Shown: positions 34,113-42,447 of the stretch, one piece after another | How the letters are laid out: the number at the start of each line of letters is the position of its first letter | Position numbering within the stretch: position 1 is the first letter of the stretch | Origin: Spirulina subsalsa PCC 9445 | GTDB lineage: Bacteria > Cyanobacteriota > Cyanobacteriia > Cyanobacteriales > Spirulinaceae | Direction: 5' to 3' | Length of the DNA: 64,000 bases | NCBI RefSeq assembly: GCF_000314005.1 | Contig: NZ_JH980292.1 | Span: forward strand, 2,886,779 to 2,950,778 | The notes under the pieces: generated by a model | What the model was told of the DNA's origin: nothing | The model's database searches: none | The model's input: the letters and a program-made list of their open reading frames with translations, nothing else | Position numbers and translations under genes: made by a program

Positions 34113-36107
34113 CACCCTAAGATAAGTGTATTGACTTAGGGTATGCTCATAATTCCTCAATAACCGTTGTGCTTCTTCTAAGGTAATCCGATGCTCCTGT
34201 AAAGCCTGTTCTGTCCGTCGCCGTACCGTTTCAATGAGGTCATCAGGTTTATATTGAGCATAGTGTAGAACTTCGCTAATGGTGTCCCCTTTCACAATGG
34301 ATTCTACTTGATACCCTTGGGGAGTCATTTTGATATGCACTACATTGGTATCCCCGAATAAATTATGGAGATTGCCCATAATTTCTTGATAAGCCCCGAC
34401 TAAAAACATTCCTAAATAATAGGGGGTCGGGTGGTGATTAGAAACCCATTCTAGGGGGTGGAGTTCGAGGGAATCTTTAATGTCTCGCAGATCAATAAAT
34501 TTATTAATTTTGCCGTCACTATCACAGGTTAAATCGGCAAGGATAGCGCGTTCTGTGGGTTCTTCGGTGAGGCGATGAATGGGCATAATAGGAAATAGTT
34601 GATCTAATGCCCAAGCATCAGGGGCAGATTGAAAAATCGATAAGTTGGCGTAATAAATGGCCGTCATGTTTTTTTCTAAGTCGGCGAGATCGTCGGAAAC
34701 GTAGTCCTGTTGACGGGTGATGTGCAGGATTTTCTCACAACAAACCCAGTAAAGTTGTTCGGCGATCGCACGTTCCTGTAAACTCAGATAGCCAAAGTTA
34801 AATAAACTGATGGCTTCTTCCTTGAACTGCACCGCATCATGATAGGCTTCTTGGTAGTTTTCCGGGGTGATGGTGGTGTAGGTGTCCCGTAAGTTGCGGA
34901 TGACGAGGTTTTCTTTAGCGCTGGTAATCTCTGGGTATTCTAAGGTGGGGTAACTGGTTCCGAGAATATCAAAAATGAGTACCGCTTGATGACTGGCGAT
35001 CGCACGGCCACTTTCACTGACGAGGGTAGGCGCTGCTACCTTGCGCTCCTCACAAGCTTCTTTAACCTCGGCGACAATATCATTAGCGTAGTTCTGCATA
35101 TTGTAGTTTTTCGAGGCGTAGAAGTTGGTTTTTGAGCCGTCATAGTCCACCGCTAAACCGCCCCCTACGTCCAAATACTGCATATTCGCCCCCAGTTTGA
35201 CCAATTCGACATAGATTTGACTGGCCTCACGGATGGCATCTTTAATCGTGCTAATCGAGGCGATTTGGGAGCCAATGTGGAAATGGAGGAGTTGTAAACA
35301 GTCCAACATCCCCGCGTTTTTGAGTTGGGTGACGACTTCGAGGATTTCAGGAATAGTCAGGCCGAATTTTGCGCGATCGCCTGTAGACTCTCCCCAGTGG
35401 CCGGCTCCCTTGGCGCTCAGTTTCGCCCGCACCCCCAGAATCGGCGCAATATCTAGGGTTTTGCTCAAGTCCAAGGCAATGGCTAACTCGGATAATTGTT
35501 CAATGACAATCACTGGAGTATGACCCAAACGAGTGGACAACAGCGCCGTTTCAATATAATCCCGGTCTTTATAGCCGTTACAAATGAGCAAAGTGGCCTT
35601 TGAGTCCAAATTAGGGTTTAAGGCAGGTTCTAGGGTCGCTAAAGCAATCATTAGCTCCGGTTTAGACCCGGCCTCCAGCCCAAATTGATAGGGTTTCCCG
35701 AACTGAACAACAGACTCCACTAGATGGCGGTGTTGGTTACACTTCACGGGATACACCCCCCGATATTCTCCCGGATAGTTGTAGCGTGCGATCGCCTTAG
35801 CAAAACAAGCATTGAGGCGTTCAATTCGATCGGCGAGAATATCAGAAAAGCGAATCAGGAGGGGTAAATTCACGTTGCGTTGCCGCAATTCCTGCACCAG
35901 TTCATAGAGATCTAGAGATCCCCCCCGTTCCCCTTGAGGAGACACTAGCACATGGCCAGCCGCATTAATGGAAAAATAAGGTTCTCCCCAGCCTTGAATC
36001 CGATAGAGGTTTTCGCTATCTTCAATCCGCCAAGGGGTTTGAGGGGAGGATAAGGAATTATATAGGGTTTGGGTTGTCTCTAGGGGTTTATCTGTCTGCA
36101 AGGCCAT
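34107..36107 (-). CDS. speA: Biosynthetic arginine decarboxylase (PLP)
   Basis: 666 residues, full length for SpeA. The PLP lysine is in Y-R-G-V-Y-P-V-K-C-N-Q, with G-L-E-A-G-S-K-P-E-L and the glycine-rich phosphate site D-V-G-G-G-L-A-V-D-Y-D-G further on. It makes agmatine from arginine for polyamine synthesis. The C-terminus T-Y-L-R-V-C ends on a stop lying in the flanking repeat element, so the native last residues may differ. Confidence 0.95.
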   Translation of the reverse strand: MALQTDKPLETTQTLYNSLSSPQTPWRIEDSENLYRIQGWGEPYFSINAAGHVLVSPQGERGGSLDLYELVQELRQRNVNLPLLIRFSDILADRIERLNACFAKAIARYNYPGEYRGVYPVKCNQHRHLVESVVQFGKPYQFGLEAGSKPELMIALATLEPALNPNLDSKATLLICNGYKDRDYIETALLSTRLGHTPVIVIEQLSELAIALDLSKTLDIAPILGVRAKLSAKGAGHWGESTGDRAKFGLTIPEILEVVTQLKNAGMLDCLQLLHFHIGSQIASISTIKDAIREASQIYVELVKLGANMQYLDVGGGLAVDYDGSKTNFYASKNYNMQNYANDIVAEVKEACEERKVAAPTLVSESGRAIASHQAVLIFDILGTSYPTLEYPEITSAKENLVIRNLRDTYTTITPENYQEAYHDAVQFKEEAISLFNFGYLSLQERAIAEQLYWVCCEKILHITRQQDYVSDDLADLEKNMTAIYYANLSIFQSAPDAWALDQLFPIMPIHRLTEEPTERAILADLTCDSDGKINKFIDLRDIKDSLELHPLEWVSNHHPTPYYLGMFLVGAYQEIMGNLHNLFGDTNVVHIKMTPQGYQVESIVKGDTISEVLHYAQYKPDDLIETVRRRTEQALQEHRITLEEAQRLLRNYEHTLSQYTYLRVC

Positions 36108-36276
36108 TGCTTGTACTCCGGATGGGTAGGGGATAGGGAACAGGGAGAGGAGGCTCGCGCAACAAGGCGAGAAACTGTTATATTGATTGATATAGCCGTT
36201 GCTTGTCAGTGACCTCAGTCCATCTCTCTTCTTTCCCTTGAACCTTCTTTGAGTCCTGACTACTCTTGTTTACGCT

Positions 36277-38046
36277 ATGCACCCATTATCTCCTACTCCG
36301 GTTCCCGACTCCCAACCTCCTGTAAAACAGAAGAGGAAGAGGAAAGCCTTTCATTTAACCGTCGGTCAAAAGATTAGTATAGGTTATGGGGTGGCACTGG
36401 CGATCGCGGTTTTGGGGACGACAGGCGGCGTTTTAATGGGAAACCAGTATCAGGAAAGAGTCCGCATTCTCAGGAATACGAGCCTTGAGGAGAGTCATTT
36501 AATCAACTCCCTAGAAGTCGCTCTTTTACATGGTCAACTCCACTATTACGAGATCAAAGAACCCTCGCCAGACTCCAATGATTATGAGACAATCCGAGGG
36601 AATTTGGAAGGCGTGGCGCAGGAAATCCAAGAATTGCAATATCTTTGGCTAACCTTCCAAGAACGCTATACAGAGGGGAATTTCAGTAATTCTCAGGGAG
36701 AGGCGATCGCCTCTCAACTCATTGCCCAGTACGATCCTATAGTGCAGGAAATTCTACAGCAAATTGATCCCCAGTGGTTAGAACAACTTCAAGAACTTAG
36801 CACCTCAACCAATCTCAATCAGCTTCTCCTACTGCGGGATCAAATCGGCTCCATCTACACTCTAGAACAGGTGGAAGCTATGCACAATTTGTCTAGAGAG
36901 TTAGGCCATCTCTATAAACAACTAGAAAGCCAATGGGAAAATGCCTCAGTTTTAAGTGAACAAGCCTCTCTCTTACGAACTCAAATTATTGTCCTTAGTA
37001 TGTTTATTTCCTGTGTGATGGCCATTTTCTGCGCCATCATCACCAGTCGGGCTATTACCCAGCCGTTGCGTTCCCTCACAGAAGTAGCAGAAAAAGTGAC
37101 AGAAGAATCAGATTTTTCCCTACAAGCACCCGTGACGACTCAAGATGAAATCGGTATTCTCGCGGTGGCTTTAAATAAACTCATTGCACGAGTGCAAGAA
37201 CTCCTCGCCGAACAACAAGCCGCCAACACCGCCCAATTATTACAAAGTGAAAAAATGTCCAGTTTAGGACGAATGTTAGCCGGAGTAGCCCATGAAATTA
37301 ACAATCCGGTTAATTTTATGTATGGCAATATTGCCCACGCAACAGAGTATGTTGACGACTTATTGAGATTATTGGAAACCTATCAAAGGGAAATCCCCAA
37401 TCCCCCAGAATCCATTGAAGAACAAGCCGAGGAAATTGATCTAGAGTTTTTAGCCGATGATTTACCCAAACTTTTAAGTTCTATGCGAGTGGGGGCCGAT
37501 CGCACCCGACAAATTGTTTTAAGTCTTAAGAATTTCTCCCGTTTAGATGAAGCACAACCACGCCCTGTTAATGTAAAAGATTGCTTAGAAAGTACATTAT
37601 TGATTCTCCATAATCGCTTAAAGAAAGGGGTTCAGGTCACTTGTGATTATGGCGATATTCCCGACATTGAGGGTTTTAGTAGTTCCCTCTATCAGGTCTT
37701 TATGAATTTAATTAGTAATGCGTTAGATGCCTTACCTGAATCTCCACGCAACCGACCAAAATTAAGCATTAAAACGGAATTATGTCAAGACAAACCGGGC
37801 TGGGTGGCGGTGCGTATTGCAGATAATGGCTGTGGGATTCCCCCAGCAGAACAATCTAAGATTTTTGAGGCTTTTTATACCACTAAACCTGTAGGAGTGG
37901 GAACAGGTTTAGGGTTAGCGATTACGCGGCAGTTAGTGATAGAAAAACATGGGGGGGAAATTCAACTCAATTCTGAGGTGGGCCAGGGGACAGAGTTTGT
38001 TATTTTCTTACCCATTAAACATCCGGGTGAGGTGCTGGCGGCGTGA
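36277..38046 (+). CDS. Membrane sensor histidine kinase
   Basis: 589 residues: membrane helix about 33-53, an extracytoplasmic helical sensor about 55-235, a second helix about 236-258, HAMP (about 258-310), a coiled coil, then HisKA with phospho-acceptor His in V-A-H-E-I-N-N-P-V-N-F and a HATPase with N-L-I-S-N-A-L-D-A-L, D-N-G-C-G-I-P and G-T-G-L-G-L-A-I. The H-E-I-N-N-P box is typical of cyanobacterial orphan kinases. No response regulator is adjacent; the signal is unknown. 3' end overlaps the next gene by 32 bp tail-to-tail. Confidence 0.9.
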   Translation: MHPLSPTPVPDSQPPVKQKRKRKAFHLTVGQKISIGYGVALAIAVLGTTGGVLMGNQYQERVRILRNTSLEESHLINSLEVALLHGQLHYYEIKEPSPDSNDYETIRGNLEGVAQEIQELQYLWLTFQERYTEGNFSNSQGEAIASQLIAQYDPIVQEILQQIDPQWLEQLQELSTSTNLNQLLLLRDQIGSIYTLEQVEAMHNLSRELGHLYKQLESQWENASVLSEQASLLRTQIIVLSMFISCVMAIFCAIITSRAITQPLRSLTEVAEKVTEESDFSLQAPVTTQDEIGILAVALNKLIARVQELLAEQQAANTAQLLQSEKMSSLGRMLAGVAHEINNPVNFMYGNIAHATEYVDDLLRLLETYQREIPNPPESIEEQAEEIDLEFLADDLPKLLSSMRVGADRTRQIVLSLKNFSRLDEAQPRPVNVKDCLESTLLILHNRLKKGVQVTCDYGDIPDIEGFSSSLYQVFMNLISNALDALPESPRNRPKLSIKTELCQDKPGWVAVRIADNGCGIPPAEQSKIFEAFYTTKPVGVGTGLGLAITRQLVIEKHGGEIQLNSEVGQGTEFVIFLPIKHPGEVLAA

Positions 38047-38680
38047 TTAAGTTGTCGTTTTTGTGCCAAGCTTGACGAATGCGTAACCCTAAACCCAAGG
38101 TGATTTCTTTCATGACCCAGTAGAGAATGGTTAACACCCAGAAGGTAATAAACATGACGACCACCGGGCGCTTGCTGGTGAAGTCGTCTAAGATGCGGTA
38201 GGTGATGTCATCAGGATTGGTGATTAAGTCCCAACTGTTGAAGCGTTGAAAGCGCCCTAAATAGACTCCAATGGCGCATAAAACATGAATCCCTAATTCT
38301 GCGAGAAAAACGGCTTTTTTTGCCCCAATTTTGCGGAGATAATGCCCCAGATTCATCACGGAGATCACATAGGCTTCAAATCCGGCAATAATGGCGAGTA
38401 GATGTTGAGGGATTAAGATTAGGGTGATTACCCAAGCGGAAAATCCGGCGCGGGTGGCTCGGATCAGGTGAATAATATCTGTGAGGAGGTAGGGTGCATT
38501 GGGGAGAAAGGCGATAAATACGACGAAATTCAGCCACCAAAAGGTGGAACGTCTGAGGGAACGACGACGGAAGAGGTAAAAGCTTAAAGCGAGGGGAATA
38601 AAGGCAAGAAATAAGTTCCAAATAATCCAGCCGCTATGAATGGATAGGGCAATTTGGGCTTGTCTCAGGAGGTTATTCAT
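38015..38680 (-). CDS. DUF1361-family membrane protein
   Basis: About 221 residues from ATG 38680 (MNNLLRQAQIALSIHSGWII), preferred over the longer frame opening at 38788 because AGGAGG-like sequence is close before it and the extension is not family-like. About six hydrophobic segments with F-L-P-N-A-P-Y-L-L-T-D-I-I-H-L and G-V-Y-L-G-R-F-Q-R-F-N-S-W-D, the DUF1361 signatures. Function unknown. The 38681-39001 stretch beyond holds no gene I can support. Confidence 0.78.
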   Translation of the reverse strand: MNNLLRQAQIALSIHSGWIIWNLFLAFIPLALSFYLFRRRSLRRSTFWWLNFVVFIAFLPNAPYLLTDIIHLIRATRAGFSAWVITLILIPQHLLAIIAGFEAYVISVMNLGHYLRKIGAKKAVFLAELGIHVLCAIGVYLGRFQRFNSWDLITNPDDITYRILDDFTSKRPVVVMFITFWVLTILYWVMKEITLGLGLRIRQAWHKNDNLITPPAPHPDV

Positions 38681-39001
38681 AAGTCGTTTCAGGAAATAAT
38701 GCTTAGAGGGATAGATGCAAAAAAAGAAGGTATAGCGCCCTAGCGCGGCTGGTGTTTCTCGGCGCTCAAGGCAAGGGATTCGCTGCACCTTTGAACTATT
38801 TTAATCAAAACAAATGGGCTGTTGGGGGATGTGTGCGGGTGAAGGCAAGACGGAGGGTGAGGTTTAGCTTTTTTCCGGGGATCTTTTGTTGCGCTTGGAA
38901 AAGTTGCACAGTGGGCGTTTTTTCCCAAATGCTTAGGGGTTAGCTTGTAGATCAAAGGAAGGAGTTATGAATCCCCCGGAGTGTTAGAGGTCATATTGAT
39001 T

Positions 39002-40135
39002 ATGTTTAACCCAAAAATTTTAGTAACTTTTGTATTAAGTGCATTTGTTCCCTTATGGTTATTGGCAGGCTGTGCAACGCCTGAATTGTCCCCCCTTGAG
39101 GAGGGGAATGGTAGCCCCGAAAGCCCAGAAACGACGGTAGAAAGCCCGACAGAGACGACGACGGAGCCGGAAAGCCCCCGGACTGAACAAGTCCCTCAAA
39201 CGGCCGAGGAGGAAGAGGTGGCGGTGCGGGTGTATTTTGCCAAAAGCCCAGAAAGTGATGAAGATTTTACTTATGTTGAACCGGTTTGGCGAAAAACCCA
39301 AAGTCAGGGGGTGGCGCGTTTTGCGGTGAATCAGTTGATGGTGGGGCCAACGGAAGCGGAGGCTAGACTGGGGTTAAAGTCGCTGTTGGAATTAAGCGGC
39401 CCGTCGAATTGTGGGGAGGATTTTAAGTTAGCGATCGCCCAGCAAGTCGCGGATCTCCAATTTTGCCGTCAGGTGATGCTGAAAGGGTTAGGTCATGATG
39501 CCCAGTTACTCAGTACCCTAGAAGCAACGCTGAAGCAGTTTCCGACGGTGGATCAGGTGGTGATTCGCGATCGCAATGGCAACTGTTTAGCGGATCAAAG
39601 TGGGGAAAATCACTGCTTAGATAAACTCCCCCGCCAACCCCAATCTAATCATAACCAACAATCCACTACCCCCCTGACGGAACAATCTAAACTCACCCTA
39701 ACAGGTATGGGGGCGGTGCAAGTGGGGATGACAATTGCTCAAGCGTCACAGGTAACGGGGATGCGGTTTACCCAACAGGCAAGCGGTGGGGAGGAGTACG
39801 GATGTTTGTTCTATCGTCCCCCGAATCTGAGTGATGTGTTCTTCATGGTGACGGAGGGGAAAATTGCCCGGGTGGAAACAGGCAACCCCCGGATTAGCAC
39901 CCTCAGCGGGGCAAAAATTGGGGATACAGAGGCGCGGATTCGTTCTCTCTACCCCGGTCAAATCGTCGCAGAACCCCATGAATATGTGCCGGGGGGGAAA
40001 TATCTCTTTTTCATGCCCCAAGACAGCGCACAGCGCAATTATCGCGTAGTCTTTGAAACCGATGCTCAAGGGCGAGTGACACGGATTCGGACGGGGAAAA
40101 TGCCGGAGGTGGGTTACATTGAGGGCTGTGTTTAG
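39002..40135 (+). CDS. Lipoprotein with GerMN domain
   Basis: 377 residues from ATG 39002 (the frame opens at GTG 38981). Lipobox L-L-A-G-C24, then a Pro/Glu/Thr linker, then a GerMN domain from about 70 (V-A-V-R-V-Y-F-A-K-S-P, V-A-R-F-A-V-N-Q-L-M-V-G-P-T-E-A-E) and a C-terminal domain from about 235 with G-A-V-Q-V-G-M-T-I-A-Q-A and a G-A-K-I-G-D-T-E-A-R-I-R-S-L-Y repeat. GerMN domains occur in cell-surface proteins; role in cyanobacteria unknown. Confidence 0.75.
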   Translation: MFNPKILVTFVLSAFVPLWLLAGCATPELSPLEEGNGSPESPETTVESPTETTTEPESPRTEQVPQTAEEEEVAVRVYFAKSPESDEDFTYVEPVWRKTQSQGVARFAVNQLMVGPTEAEARLGLKSLLELSGPSNCGEDFKLAIAQQVADLQFCRQVMLKGLGHDAQLLSTLEATLKQFPTVDQVVIRDRNGNCLADQSGENHCLDKLPRQPQSNHNQQSTTPLTEQSKLTLTGMGAVQVGMTIAQASQVTGMRFTQQASGGEEYGCLFYRPPNLSDVFFMVTEGKIARVETGNPRISTLSGAKIGDTEARIRSLYPGQIVAEPHEYVPGGKYLFFMPQDSAQRNYRVVFETDAQGRVTRIRTGKMPEVGYIEGCV

Positions 40136-40234
40136 GGGGATTTATTTGAGTTCAGCAAAAAATCCCTTGCATTTGTGTCCAGTCAATTCATAATAGGGAA
40201 GGTCATTCTGCTCTGCTCGTCCCCTTGATTTGGC

Positions 40235-41503
40235 ATGAAATTACTATGTTTGAGTAATGGTCACGGTGAAGATGCGATCGCCGTGCGTATTTTGAAACAA
40301 TTGCAAGAACACCCGGACGCGCCGGAGGTGGCGGCCTTGCCCTTGGTGGGGGAAGGACACGCCTATGTTCAAGCAGGCATCCCGATTATTGGCCCGGTGA
40401 AGAAAATGCCCTCTGGGGGATTCATCTACATGGATGGGCGGCAGTTATGGAATGATGTGCGCGGGGGCTTAATTGGTCTGACTTGGGCGCAGTATCGCTT
40501 AGTGCGCAAGTGGGGCAAACGGGAAGGGGTTATCTTGGCGGTGGGGGATATTGTTCCTTTACTCTTGGGGTGGTTGAGTGGCGCACCCTACGCTTTTGTG
40601 GGGACGGCTAAATCTGAGTATTATTTACGGGATGAGGCGGGCTGGTTATCGAAGAATCGCAAGCGGGAAGGTTGGTCGGGTTCGGTTTATTTGCCTTGGG
40701 AACGGTGGTTAATGCAGCGCCCCAATTGTCGGGCAGTGTTTCCGAGGGATACGATTACCACGAACACTTTAAACCGTTTGGGAATTAAGGCCTTTGATTT
40801 GGGTAATCCCATGATGGATGATATTGTGGCCGAGTCCTCGAACCCGGATTATATTAAGAATATTCCCGAATGGCAGGAGAAGAATCGACCGTTAACGGTG
40901 GTCTTACTGCCCGGTTCTCGCGCTCCGGAGGCTTATCACAACTGGGAAACGATTCTGGAGACGTTGCCGGGAGTACAGGGGGCGTTTGAAGGGCGATCGC
41001 AAATCTTCCTCGGCGCGATCGCACCCAGTTTAGACCCTCAACCCCTCATTCAAGCACTAGCCGAGGCGGGCTGGCAAGAGGAAAGCGACTTTCCTAAAAC
41101 CGTCCCCTTTTTAGACCCCGACGCCTTTATTTTTAGTCAAGGGAAAGCCCAGTTAGTCCTAACCCAACAAGCCTATCATGCCTCCTTATTAGCAGCCGAT
41201 GTAGCCATAGCCATGGCCGGCACCGCTACAGAACAATTCGTCGGTTTAGGCAAACCCGCCCTCTCCCTCCCCGGCAAAGGCCCCCAATTTAACCCCCAAT
41301 TCGCCGAAGCTCAAACCCGTTTACTCGGGGTTTCCGTCATACTGGTTAACAAACCCCAAGACCTAGGCAATACCATGAAAGGGGTCTTAAGTAAGCCCGA
41401 TTTATTACAAATCATCGGCGACAACGGCAAAAGACGCATGGGAACCCCCGGCGCCGCCCGTCGCCTTGCTGATTGTTGTCTGGAAGTGTTATCGTCAACC
41501 TAG
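40235..41503 (+). CDS. Lipid-A-disaccharide synthase-related glycosyltransferase-like protein
   Basis: 422 residues. The start L-C-L-S-N-G-H-G-E-D and segments V-G-T-A-K-S-E-Y-Y, L-P-G-S-R-A-P-E-A and A-M-A-G-T-A-T-E-Q belong to the cyanobacterial LpxB-related family (TIGR03492-like), GT-B fold. True LpxB lies elsewhere in such genomes, so the acceptor of this one is unknown. 28 bp before the TPR gene, probably one transcript. Confidence 0.8.
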   Translation: MKLLCLSNGHGEDAIAVRILKQLQEHPDAPEVAALPLVGEGHAYVQAGIPIIGPVKKMPSGGFIYMDGRQLWNDVRGGLIGLTWAQYRLVRKWGKREGVILAVGDIVPLLLGWLSGAPYAFVGTAKSEYYLRDEAGWLSKNRKREGWSGSVYLPWERWLMQRPNCRAVFPRDTITTNTLNRLGIKAFDLGNPMMDDIVAESSNPDYIKNIPEWQEKNRPLTVVLLPGSRAPEAYHNWETILETLPGVQGAFEGRSQIFLGAIAPSLDPQPLIQALAEAGWQEESDFPKTVPFLDPDAFIFSQGKAQLVLTQQAYHASLLAADVAIAMAGTATEQFVGLGKPALSLPGKGPQFNPQFAEAQTRLLGVSVILVNKPQDLGNTMKGVLSKPDLLQIIGDNGKRRMGTPGAARRLADCCLEVLSST

Positions 41504-41531
41504 ATTTTAACGGCTTCTAATTCTTGGCTTT

Positions 41532-42044
41532 ATGGCTAAATCTGACAGATCCCTTATTCAGCGTATTTTAATTATTGTCTCCGGTTTCGCCTTCTTAGGA
41601 ACGGGTGCCTTTGGTGCGGCCAGTTTATTAACCAGCAATCGTCAACGGGGGGAAAATGCCCCCCAAACGGAAGAAGCCGCCATCAATCAGCAGTTAGCCA
41701 TCCAAGAACGCAATTATGAGCTTATCTTAGAACGGGAACCCGACAACCGAACCGCCCTCGAAGGATTAGTGCAAACTCGCATCGGCATGGGAAATGTGGC
41801 CGGAGCATTAGAACCCCTCGAAACCTGGGCAGAGTTGGAACCAGAAAATATTGATGTTTTACAAGGCATTGCCGCCGTTCATATTGAACTACAACAGTAT
41901 GATCAGGCCATCAAACAGATTGACAAACTCATCGCTTTAAATGCCGATTCTCCCCAACAACAGGAAGAATTAAGAGCCATCAAACAGCAACTCGAAGCCA
42001 TCGAATCTGGCGAAATCGTTGTCCCTCCTCCTGATGGGGAATAG
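41532..42044 (+). CDS. Membrane-anchored TPR protein
   Basis: 170 residues: one membrane helix (about 11-33), then two to three TPR units (E-R-N-Y-E-L-I-L-E-R-E-P-D-N; A-L-E-P-L-E-T-W-A-E-L-E-P-E-N; Y-D-Q-A-I-K-Q-I-D-K-L-I-A-L-N) and a short acidic tail. Likely a scaffold at the membrane; function unknown. Confidence 0.8.
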   Translation: MAKSDRSLIQRILIIVSGFAFLGTGAFGAASLLTSNRQRGENAPQTEEAAINQQLAIQERNYELILEREPDNRTALEGLVQTRIGMGNVAGALEPLETWAELEPENIDVLQGIAAVHIELQQYDQAIKQIDKLIALNADSPQQQEELRAIKQQLEAIESGEIVVPPPDGE

Positions 42045-42051
42045 GTAATCC

Positions 42052-42145
42052 TGACAAGTTAAGGCTCAACGTTAGAAGTCAAGGCATCGGGAGTCGGGAG
42101 TCGGAAGATTGCCTCTCCCCTGCCCCCCTCTCCCCTGTTCCCTCT
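42052..42145. repeat. Repeat block with shared 23-nt motif
   Basis: The motif at 42052-42074 matches 4764-4786 and 24337-24359; it is followed by GGGAGTCGGGAGTCGG and CTCCCCTGCCCCC heptamer-like sequence. Confidence 0.65.
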
Positions 42146-42211
42146 AATCAAAATCGCGCAAAAAAAACTTGACAGGGGTTTATTTTTCTGGGAAAATAAA
42201 AATAATTTCAT

Positions 42212-42261
42212 CATAATGGGAGTGGTTGCGCCTAATGATAAGCAAAACCACTCCCATTATG
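42212..42261. repeat. Perfect 16-bp hairpin element, copy 1
   Basis: CATAATGGGAGTGGTT (42212-42227) and AACCACTCCCATTATG (42246-42261) around an 18-nt loop. The stem recurs at 57201-57243 with a different loop. Between the TPR gene and the large fusion gene; could act as a terminator in either direction but has no U run. Confidence 0.75.
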
Positions 42262-42334
42262 TAAGAATATAGTACCAAAAATTCTCAACTTTAGCAACCC
42301 CCTAAAAAAACTTAATTTTTTTTCGACCTTAATT

Positions 42335-42445
42335 AGGGTTTACTAAATAAGTCGGGGAGTTGGGAATAGGGAACAGGGGGGAGTCGGAAAAAGGCAAGAC
42401 GGAGAGTTAATAATTATCACCCATTACCTATTACCTATTACCTAC
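42335..42445. repeat. Heptamer repeat block before the fusion gene
   Basis: TAGGGTTTACTAAATAAG (a variant terminus), GGGAATAGGGAACAGGG and four TTACCTA copies ending three bases before the next ATG; it therefore forms the leader and blurs any ribosome-binding site. Confidence 0.75.
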
Positions 42446-42447
42446 CC

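Noticed and set aside
38740-38955. Short frames on both strands between the DUF1361 and GerMN genes
   Set aside because: No ribosome site, no recognisable domain and unlikely composition.
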